Positions 1 to 6,225 of a stretch of 11,481 bases of DNA are shown one piece after another. Source of the DNA: Alphaproteobacteria bacterium (GTDB lineage: Bacteria; Pseudomonadota; Alphaproteobacteria; Rhizobiales; Devosiaceae). The notes beneath the pieces are model-generated. The model saw only the letters and a program-made list of their open reading frames with translations, was not told the origin of the DNA and made no database searches. Made by a program: the position numbers and the translations under genes. The first letter of the stretch is position 1. Each line of letters starts with the position of its first letter. The DNA lies in assembly GCA_024279575.1 (NCBI GenBank), contig JAJRRJ010000091.1:1-11481 (forward strand), read 5' to 3'.

Positions 1-127
1 CTGGTTGGGCCGGAGTAAGTGCAAATGCAAAACCTTAATGGCGTTGGGGCCACTTGCCCATTTGAACAAAATCCTGCATGGGTGAGCATTTGTGCACTAA
101 CTCCACTTCCAGGGACAATCCCATAAA

Positions 128-1048
128 ATGCTGCAGGTTTTCCTCAATGCTGTTCTGCCAATTTTTGCGGTTGTTGCCGTGGGGTTTGCCTATGGGAGAA
201 AAGGTGTTGTCAGCACTGAACTGGCGATGCAACTTAATCGCTTTGTTTTTTATTTTGCTCTGCCGGTTTTGCTGTTTCGCCGGCTTGCCGGGGTCTCAAT
301 CGAGCAGTTCAAATGGGGCTATGTTTTCACCTATCTTCTGGCTGAACTCACGCTTTATGCCATTGGATATGCGCTGGCCCGCTATGTTTTCAAACTGGGC
401 AGACTTGAAAGCCTGCTGATGGGCATGGCCGCAGGTTTTGTCAATCATGTGATGTTCGTATTACCCATTGCCGAGCAACTGTTGGGGGCGCAATCTCTAG
501 TGGCTATTGTTGGAATTATCACCCTTGATTCAGTGATTTTATTTGCCGGAATGATCATGGTTCTGGAGACGCTTGCGGGAAAAGGAGAAACGAAAAGCCT
601 GCTGAAAATGATTCCTGTCTTTGCCACAAATCCGCAATTGATTGGCATTGGCCTGGGGGTGTTGGCCATGGTGGCAGGGTTTGAAATAAGTGGAGGACTG
701 GACCTGTTTACCCAGTTTGTAGGGAATGCAGCCGCGCCAAGTTCACTATTTGCTCTCGGAATTATTCTGGCCTCACAAAAGTTCGCCAACTTTGTTCCGG
801 CCGCTGTATTTTCCATACTCAAACTTGTGATTATGCCGTTGGTGGTCTGGATATTTCTGATGATCCTTGTGAAAGCTGACCCCGGCTGGGCCATGCCTGC
901 TTTGCTGGTGGCGGCGGGTCCTGCGGGACTGATGCCGTTCGTACTGGCGCTGCAATACAAAGTTCCGGTTTCAAACATTGCCTACATCGTACTGATTTCG
1001 ACAATCGGTTCCGTGGCCTCCATCACACTGGTGGCTCAATGGATGTGA
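128..1048 (+). CDS. AEC family transporter (auxin efflux carrier-like permease)
   Basis: A 306-residue, strongly hydrophobic inner-membrane protein of the AEC/membrane-transport family, which exports or exchanges small organic acids in bacteria; the substrate cannot be read from sequence. About ten membrane segments are visible, from residue 5 (LPIFAVVAVGFAYGRKG) to the C-terminus. Family hallmarks are LNRFVFYFALPVLLF near residues 36-50, NPQLIGIGLGVL in the middle, and AAAPSSLFALGIILA at the start of the second half. The length is normal for the family (about 300-320). The ATG at 128 is chosen because the first membrane segment begins directly after it; a weak AGGGA lies 12 bases upstream. 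It is transcribed alone and converges on holC with 29 bases between stops. The 127 bases before it hold no gene I can support; the first 18 bases (…GGGCCGGAGTAA) could be the tail of an upstream gene. Family assignment is firm, substrate unknown. Confidence 0.9.
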   Translation: MLQVFLNAVLPIFAVVAVGFAYGRKGVVSTELAMQLNRFVFYFALPVLLFRRLAGVSIEQFKWGYVFTYLLAELTLYAIGYALARYVFKLGRLESLLMGMAAGFVNHVMFVLPIAEQLLGAQSLVAIVGIITLDSVILFAGMIMVLETLAGKGETKSLLKMIPVFATNPQLIGIGLGVLAMVAGFEISGGLDLFTQFVGNAAAPSSLFALGIILASQKFANFVPAAVFSILKLVIMPLVVWIFLMILVKADPGWAMPALLVAAGPAGLMPFVLALQYKVPVSNIAYIVLISTIGSVASITLVAQWM

Positions 1049-1077
1049 GAAAACTGGTAAATGAAAAAATGATTAGT

Positions 1078-1548
1078 TCAGGCTTTTTTCAGCCATTTTC
1101 CATTTTGATCCTGCTGCCAATAAGTCGTTTGATGATCAGTTGACAGGTTTTTCCAGGCCAGGCGCGCCTCGCTCACAGCTTCAGGGTTATGACCGCTAAA
1201 CATAAAAACAAGACGCTGATAGCTATTGATCGTGTTGCTTTGTGTATCGGGCACTGCGCCATGGACAAAAAACCGTGCTTCCGCCTCATTTGGATTTATA
1301 TCGGCGCTCTCACCGCCAGAGCATAAAAGGATTGGGTGATTATTTTCGCCATCCTCAATATAAAGACCATGGGGCAAAAAACTCACATTACTGAAAGTCC
1401 ACAAGGCTTTATCCAGCGCTGCTGCTTTTTTGCTGTCGCCAATCTGAACGACGCATTTCCAACCCCGTTCAATGGATTTTTGGAGCAGCACCGGCAAAAC
1501 ATGTTCCAGCGGGCGCTGCTCCAGATGATAAAATAAAATTTCTGTCAT
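1078..1548 (-). CDS. holC: DNA polymerase III subunit chi
   Basis: A 156-residue cytoplasmic protein matching the chi subunit of the DNA polymerase III clamp-loader complex. In the family, chi bridges the clamp loader (via psi where present) to single-strand binding protein on lagging-strand DNA. Visible signatures are the N-terminal LFYHLEQRPLE (residues 5-15), ERGWKCVVQ (27-35), LWTFSNVSFLPHG (49-61), AWK (131-133) and the C-terminal YWQQDQNGKWLKKA (143-156), typical of alphaproteobacterial chi. Length is usual (about 150). It lies 9 bases downstream of the exported-protein gene and is probably the last gene of the pepA transcript. No Shine-Dalgarno is present: the bases before the ATG read TCCTCCC, so initiation may depend on translation of the upstream gene. 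Two bases separate no alternative in-frame start that would improve this. Assignment is secure. Confidence 0.92.
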   Translation of the reverse strand: MTEILFYHLEQRPLEHVLPVLLQKSIERGWKCVVQIGDSKKAAALDKALWTFSNVSFLPHGLYIEDGENNHPILLCSGGESADINPNEAEARFFVHGAVPDTQSNTINSYQRLVFMFSGHNPEAVSEARLAWKNLSTDHQTTYWQQDQNGKWLKKA

Positions 1549-1557
1549 GGGAGGATT

Positions 1558-2331
1558 TTAGTCATCCAGTCCTCGCCAAGGGCGCATCATAAGAACCCAG
1601 CGATCATTTACAAATATCATGCCATGCAGGCTCATCGAATCATCCTCGGAAGGAAAAAGGATCTTTACAGTCGCCCATGGCACGTCCACCAGGAATTTGT
1701 CCGTAACCCGTTTGAACCCCCCTGAAATTTCTTCAAGAATCGGGTCATTTGCAAGACCCATAGTGGTGGTAAAATTGGAAGACCCGACTGTGTAAGGGGA
1801 AGGGAATTCTTCGTTTGCCAGGCGTTCTCCGTACATATCCTCATACATCTCAATCAAATTTGACGCCATTGGTTCAGGGAAAACTGTGCGGACATCTTCT
1901 GGCGTTGGCTTAAAGGAAATCAGCACCTCGCTCAGCGCTCTTTCCCCGTCTGCGAACTTATCTAAAAGACTTTGTGGATCAGCTGAATCAGGGGTTGCGT
2001 CCGCCGCCATTTCGGGCTCATCAGCTGGTTTGGTTATAAACCCAAAATGCTGCTCAACAACCGCAAAAAACGTTGCATCGGAGGATTGCAGGCAAATATC
2101 GGAAAGGTCCGAGGTCAGGGCATTAATCTGGTTGTCATCAAGCGATAACGAGCTGTCTACGCGGCCCGCAAGATAACCAAATGCCCACACACCTGCTGTT
2201 TGTTTTTGCTGTTTTAGAATCAGCGTGCAACTATCTTCGGCGTTAAAATTTAATTCAGAGGAAAGCGCGGGCTGGACAATGCTCAGTGCCATTGCAGAAC
2301 ACGCCAAGGTCAGAAGTAATTTATTTTTCAT
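1558..2331 (-). CDS. exported protein of unknown function, possibly HdeA-like N-terminal part
   Basis: I do not recognise this 257-residue protein as a whole. It starts with a clear Sec signal peptide (MKNK, then a hydrophobic stretch to about residue 22; cleavage probably near ALS-SE, residues 22-26), so it should be periplasmic or secreted. Residues 30-95 carry two cysteines 45 apart (C35, C80) flanking a WAFGYLAG motif (49-56). This pattern recalls the disulfide-linked HdeA-type acid chaperone fold, but that is only an impression. An acidic, Pro/Ala/Asp-rich linker (about 100-120) leads to a second region of about 130 residues ending in LHGMIFVNDRWVLMMRPWR, which looks like a folded domain with a conserved-looking tryptophan/proline end. 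It sits 20 bases after pepA and 9 before holC, so it is probably co-transcribed with them; neither neighbour suggests its role. A weak SD (AAAGGG) lies about 9-10 bases before the ATG. It is a real gene by context and reading frame; function unknown. Confidence 0.75.
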   Translation of the reverse strand: MKNKLLLTLACSAMALSIVQPALSSELNFNAEDSCTLILKQQKQTAGVWAFGYLAGRVDSSLSLDDNQINALTSDLSDICLQSSDATFFAVVEQHFGFITKPADEPEMAADATPDSADPQSLLDKFADGERALSEVLISFKPTPEDVRTVFPEPMASNLIEMYEDMYGERLANEEFPSPYTVGSSNFTTTMGLANDPILEEISGGFKRVTDKFLVDVPWATVKILFPSEDDSMSLHGMIFVNDRWVLMMRPWRGLDD

Positions 2332-2351
2332 ATTTGCAAGCCCTTTTGTTG

Positions 2352-3881
2352 TTATTTTTCGTAATTTTCATTGATAAACCGATCCAAAAGAGCCACACCG
2401 AAACCCGAAGCCCAACTCTTGTTAATGTCGGTGGAAGGGGTGCCAAAGCCCGTTCCCGCGATATCCAGATGGGCCCAGGGAACTTCGTTGACAAAGTGTT
2501 GCAGGAACTGAGCGGCAGTGATGGCACCACCATAACGCCCCCCTATGTTCTTAATGTCTGCAAAGCGGCTTTTGATCAGTTTTTCATAGGCCGGTCCCAT
2601 AGGCATACGCCAGAGCTTTTCCCCTGAAGCGATACCGGCGGCGCTCAGGCGTTTGGCCAATTGGTCGTTATTGGAAAACAAACCGGCGTAATCCTGCCCC
2701 AAAGCCCCCATGATGGCGCCGGTTAACGTGGCGAGATTGATCATTAGAACGGGGTTGAATTTTTGCTGCGTATACCACAGCGCATCAGCCAGAACCAAAC
2801 GGCCCTCAGCATCTGTGTTGATGACTTCAATCGTGGTGCCGGACATGGCAGTGACGATATCGCCAGGCCGGTAGGCATTCCCATCTGCCATGTTTTCAGC
2901 CAGGCCAATCACGCCAACGACGTTGACCTTTGCTTTGCGCAGGGCCAGGGTTTTCATCAGGCCAACAACCGCAGCTGCACCCCCCATGTCCCCTTTCATA
3001 TCCTGCATACCGCCAGCGGGTTTTATGGATACGCCTCCGGTATCAAACACCACCCCTTTGCCAACAATGGCAAGCGGTTTATCGCGTTTTTTTCCACCCG
3101 CCCAACTCATAATTGCCATTTGAGCAGGACGCCTTGACCCCTGCCCCACTGCAAGTAGTGCTTCCATCCCCAGCTTTTTCATCCGGGAAGGGTTCAATAT
3201 CTCAACATCAACGCCAAGGGAGGAAAGAGATGAAGCCACTTTGGCAAATTCAACCGGCCCCAGTGAATTGGGCGGCTCATTTACAAGATCGCGCGCTAAC
3301 AGGGTGCCATCTACGGTGGCACTTCTAAAGGCGACTGCTTTTTCAACTGCGGGTTTATCTTTGACATAAATGGAAATATTCCAGTGTTTTATCTCCGGGT
3401 TTTCGTCGTCGGTTTTTTTTGAAATGAATTTGTCAAAATTATAGTTGGCCAGCGTTATGCCCGCACAAATCTGAGCAACCGAATCGGGTTCCATATCAGG
3501 CGCATCCAGAATCAACGCCACCTGTTGCAGGTTGAATTTTTTCAGCACAGAAAGGTGCCTCCCCCCCTGCTCTGCCCAATAGGTGGAGGAGGACGGGGTG
3601 TCAGCGCTCTCCTCATCCAACGTATCCCCCTGTGGCTTGCCAATTCCCAACACCAACAGACGATCGATCGGTAGATTTTTCGGTGTCAGAATATCAAGGA
3701 CCTGCCCGGACTTTCCACAAAAATCGCCAGCATCTGACAGTGCTTTCCAGTTCAAACCGGCCTTGGAAAAAAGGTCCGCAGCCTCTCCGGTCAACTCTTC
3801 GTCCTCATGCACAAAAACCACAAGATTGGGTGTTTTCTTCAACGGAAGTTTCGTGATTTTTATGGTTAGTTTTTCAGACAT
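2352..3881 (-). CDS. pepA: leucyl aminopeptidase (cytosol aminopeptidase, M17)
   Basis: A 509-residue cytosolic peptidase of family M17, which removes N-terminal residues, preferably leucine, from peptides using two metal ions in a hexamer. The N-terminal half (1-170) is the variable macrodomain-like part. The C-terminal catalytic part holds the expected motifs: NEPPNSLGP (201-209), GKGVVFDTGG with the catalytic/metal lysine K275 and D280, MKGDMGGAAAV with D298, and the family signature NTDAEGRLVLADAL (355-368) with D357, E359 and catalytic R361. It ends with LDIAGTGFG. Length is typical (about 500). The ATG at 3881 is supported by a good Shine-Dalgarno (AAGGTGG) about 6 bases upstream on the minus strand. 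It heads a probable pepA-exported protein-holC transcript and diverges from lptF. In E. coli PepA also binds DNA (Xer recombination, carAB), but nothing here tests that role. Confidence 0.97.
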   Translation of the reverse strand: MSEKLTIKITKLPLKKTPNLVVFVHEDEELTGEAADLFSKAGLNWKALSDAGDFCGKSGQVLDILTPKNLPIDRLLVLGIGKPQGDTLDEESADTPSSSTYWAEQGGRHLSVLKKFNLQQVALILDAPDMEPDSVAQICAGITLANYNFDKFISKKTDDENPEIKHWNISIYVKDKPAVEKAVAFRSATVDGTLLARDLVNEPPNSLGPVEFAKVASSLSSLGVDVEILNPSRMKKLGMEALLAVGQGSRRPAQMAIMSWAGGKKRDKPLAIVGKGVVFDTGGVSIKPAGGMQDMKGDMGGAAAVVGLMKTLALRKAKVNVVGVIGLAENMADGNAYRPGDIVTAMSGTTIEVINTDAEGRLVLADALWYTQQKFNPVLMINLATLTGAIMGALGQDYAGLFSNNDQLAKRLSAAGIASGEKLWRMPMGPAYEKLIKSRFADIKNIGGRYGGAITAAQFLQHFVNEVPWAHLDIAGTGFGTPSTDINKSWASGFGVALLDRFINENYEK

Positions 3882-4051
3882 ATATCCACCTTGAGGATTT
3901 GTGTATAATAGCTTGTTTTGCGTTGCGCATTATTGGAAACTCATTTGACCTTTGTTGCAGATGTTTAAAAGCTTTGCAATTGGGGTCAACAGGTTAGGCA
4001 CTTGGTGCGCCCCGTTTCCAGGCGCCCATAAACGAGAAATTCTGATCCTAA
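3882..4051. promoter_or_regulatory. divergent pepA/lptF intergenic region
   Basis: This 170-base gap lies between the divergent starts of pepA and lptF and must carry the promoters of both groups unless they are read from further away. A TATAAT hexamer is present on the plus strand at 3904-3909, and its complement TATTAT could serve pepA, but neither has a convincing -35 box at 16-18 bases. A TTGACC at 3945-3950 on the plus strand resembles a -35 for lptF, but no good -10 follows at the proper distance. I therefore support the region by position only and do not name exact promoters. No open reading frame in it looks real. Confidence 0.4.
4003..4028 (+). other. GC-rich hairpin in the presumed lptF leader
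   Basis: An inverted repeat TGG(T)GCGCC at 4003-4011 pairs with GGCGCCCA at 4021-4028. It gives eight base pairs with one bulged T and a nine-base loop (CCGTTTCCA). It ends 23 bases before the lptF start codon, so it would form in the 5' untranslated RNA if transcription starts upstream. No T-run follows, so it is not a standard intrinsic terminator. It could affect translation or mRNA stability of lptF, or could be an operator-like DNA palindrome; the structure is seen, the role is inference. Confidence 0.35.
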
Positions 4052-5152
4052 ATGAGTCACCTTTCTCGCTATTTGCTGATCAGGTTTGCCGGGGGCGCGC
4101 TGGCGCTATATCTGGTTGCGACGTTTCTTGTCTGGCTTACACAAATGTTGCGACTTTTTGATCTGATCACAGAGAAGGGGCAAAACCTTTTTACCCTGTT
4201 CGGTCAGTCATTTTTGACGACCCCCCCTTTATCTCGCCAAATTGTCTATATCTGCATGGCCATCGGTATTGCCCGAACATTGAGTGCAATGCAGGAATCC
4301 CATGAACTGCACACCATTCATTCCAGTGGCCGGGTCAAGGCCATTTGGTCAGCACTCGCAGTTTTTTCACTTTCAGGTGCGGTGTTTGCCTTGTTTATAT
4401 CAAATTGGGCTGAACCAGCTGCACGCAAAACCGCCAATATATGGACCGCACAAATCGCGGTGGATCTGCTTAGTCAGTCTTTAACGCCGGGACGCTTCAC
4501 CGAAGTTTCAAACGGCGTCGTCATCCGCATTGGGGGCCGTAACTCTAACGGAATCATTGAACAGTTTTTTGCGGATGACCAGAGGGACCCCAATATTCGG
4601 CGGACCTATATGGCGGAACGGGCAGAAATTGTTATCGGGCCAAATGGCTACCAAATCAGTTTGCGCAACGGACGCCTGCAGGCAACCCCGTCTCCGGGGA
4701 AATTTTCAGAAATAGAATTTGCCCGGTATGACCTTGCCATAGAAAATCTGACCGACCCTGTTCGAACATCAAATCCTATTATTCAGCGCAGCACACTTGA
4801 TCTGATAAATCAGGGCCTTAAGGCAGGCAGTTTCAGCGGCGGTTTATCTGACCAATTGCATTGGAGGTTTTCTGAAGGGCCTCGAGTTCTTGCGCTCTGC
4901 CTGTTAATTGCCTCACTTGGTGCTTTTCCCCATGGCCGTCGTGCAAAAAGACACTTCCCCCCGGAGCTGTTGGTTTTTGGGCTGGCCTTTTCTGAACGGT
5001 CCGCCTCAGGAATAGCCGCACAAATTTCACCTTACGGCTATTATGTCGGGCCGATCGTGATGATGTTGCTCGCCGGTTTGGTTCTGTTTTGGCGTTTCAA
5101 GCCAAACATGTGGTCAAGATACATGGATTGGAAAACGGGGAGAGCCGTATGA
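4052..5152 (+). CDS. lptF: LPS export ABC transporter permease LptF
   Basis: A 366-residue inner-membrane subunit of the LptB2FG transporter, which extracts lipopolysaccharide from the inner membrane and pushes it onto the periplasmic Lpt bridge. The topology matches the YjgP/YjgQ family: three membrane segments near residues 8-30, 62-80 and 97-118, a periplasmic jellyroll-like domain from about 120 to 270, then three more segments near 277-292, 303-320 and 330-349. The cytoplasmic loop ELHTIHSSGRVKAIW (85-99) corresponds to the coupling helix that contacts the ATPase LptB. Length is normal. The ATG at 4052 places the first membrane segment directly after a short basic N-terminus; no strong Shine-Dalgarno is visible. 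It is the first gene of the plus-strand operon, and its stop overlaps the lptG start (ATGA). LptF rather than LptG is assigned by operon order and sequence type. Confidence 0.93.
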   Translation: MSHLSRYLLIRFAGGALALYLVATFLVWLTQMLRLFDLITEKGQNLFTLFGQSFLTTPPLSRQIVYICMAIGIARTLSAMQESHELHTIHSSGRVKAIWSALAVFSLSGAVFALFISNWAEPAARKTANIWTAQIAVDLLSQSLTPGRFTEVSNGVVIRIGGRNSNGIIEQFFADDQRDPNIRRTYMAERAEIVIGPNGYQISLRNGRLQATPSPGKFSEIEFARYDLAIENLTDPVRTSNPIIQRSTLDLINQGLKAGSFSGGLSDQLHWRFSEGPRVLALCLLIASLGAFPHGRRAKRHFPPELLVFGLAFSERSASGIAAQISPYGYYVGPIVMMLLAGLVLFWRFKPNMWSRYMDWKTGRAV

Positions 5153-6225
5153 TTTCGCGTCTGGACTGGTTCATCTCCATTAGAGTGATATCACGCGTAT
5201 TAGTAACTGTGTTTGTATTTTTCTGCCTCATATTTCTGAGCGAATTCCTTGACTCGCCCCGATTTGCCCGCATTTCAGCTATCAGTGGCGACGCGATCGC
5301 CTGGCTGGCTGTGCTGACGTCCTCCATCCGCTGGACCATAAAAACCCTTTCAATCACCGTTCTTCTTGGATCCATAATTGCATTGATGGAATTTCAGTCG
5401 CGCAGGGAATTTGTAGTTATGAAAGCAAGCGGCATTTCAATCTGGAGAATATTGCGCGGGCCGGTGCTCATTATTGCGCTGTTTGGCATTTTGGTGACAA
5501 CGGTAGCGGAAGGGGTTTCAACGAAAATCAATCGCGAAATCAACCCGACCCCTCCGGGACTTGGAGGGGGTATATCCCGTGGAACCAGTGATATCTGGTT
5601 GCAGCAGTCAGGACCAGAGGGGGAATATTTTATTCGGGCACAAAGCGCACGGGAAAACGGCGCAACTTTGCATAATGTTCTGGTGTTCCCCGCATGGTCA
5701 GATAACGTAAGGCGAATTACCGCGCAAAAAGCAGATTATTTACAAGGACAATGGGTTTTGAACACCGTAAATCTCATCAGCGTCAATGGGAATGTGGAAC
5801 AGGTTGCGACCTATGTTCTTGAAACTGATTCGACGCTGGCAGACTTGCGCGTAACCCTTGGTTCAACTGAAGATTTTACCTTTTTTGAACTTATAGAGTT
5901 ACTTGGTTCGGGGGTGAGCGACCCCGCAATTCGGGCGGCTGCAACCACACGTTTGGCCAAATTGACCTCACTGCCTTTATTACTTGTTGGTTCTTTATTA
6001 ATTGCGTTTGCATTTACTGCAGGTTATCAGCGCAACAATGCATTTGGAATGGCCATACTTTATGGTATCATAATGGGCTTTGTAGTGTTTGTTATAACCG
6101 AAATGGCTGATCGGGCAGGATCTTCGGGTGTATTGAGCCCAACATTTGCTACCGGGGGACCGGCAATGCTCGCCGTTTTAATTGGCGTGAGTGTGTTGCT
6201 GAAAAAGGAAGACGGACGAGCGTGA
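5149..6225 (+). CDS. lptG: LPS export ABC transporter permease LptG
   Basis: The second transmembrane subunit of LptB2FG, paired with LptF in LPS extraction. The 358-residue protein has membrane segments near 13-34, 63-81 and 100-120, a periplasmic domain from about 122 to 265, and three C-terminal segments near 270-290, 298-318 and 335-354. The coupling-helix region EFVVMKASGISIWRIL (87-102) is a close match to the family consensus. I chose the ATG at 5149 rather than an in-frame ATG 60 bases upstream: it overlaps the lptF stop as ATGA, is preceded by GGGGAGAG (5137-5144), and gives the short N-terminus usual for LptG. The four-base overlap implies translational coupling, consistent with the 1:1 subunit ratio. 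The ATPase gene lptB is not in this window and must lie elsewhere. Confidence 0.94.
   Translation: MISRLDWFISIRVISRVLVTVFVFFCLIFLSEFLDSPRFARISAISGDAIAWLAVLTSSIRWTIKTLSITVLLGSIIALMEFQSRREFVVMKASGISIWRILRGPVLIIALFGILVTTVAEGVSTKINREINPTPPGLGGGISRGTSDIWLQQSGPEGEYFIRAQSARENGATLHNVLVFPAWSDNVRRITAQKADYLQGQWVLNTVNLISVNGNVEQVATYVLETDSTLADLRVTLGSTEDFTFFELIELLGSGVSDPAIRAAATTRLAKLTSLPLLLVGSLLIAFAFTAGYQRNNAFGMAILYGIIMGFVVFVITEMADRAGSSGVLSPTFATGGPAMLAVLIGVSVLLKKEDGRA

Noticed and set aside
7..18. Tail of an upstream plus-strand gene ending at the TAA at 16-18
   Set aside because: Only six codons are visible, which cannot support a gene call.
445..978. 177-residue open frame on the minus strand opposite the AEC transporter
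   Set aside because: It is antisense to a clear membrane-protein gene, has low-complexity Ala/Pro/Ser/Asn composition typical of a shadow frame, and shows no domain.
1061..1098. Possible bidirectional terminator between the AEC gene and holC (A-run, T-run, GGCT/AGCC)
   Set aside because: The stems are only four GC-containing pairs or an A/T-only arm with a 14-base loop; too weak to call although a terminator is expected between convergent genes.
3952..4161. 69-residue plus-strand frame covering the lptF leader and start
   Set aside because: Its second half is an out-of-frame reading of lptF and its first half has no ribosome site or recognisable sequence.
5089..5148. Upstream in-frame ATG adding 20 residues to LptG
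   Set aside because: The extension lies inside lptF, has no family match, and the ATG at 5149 has a better ribosome site and the ATGA overlap.
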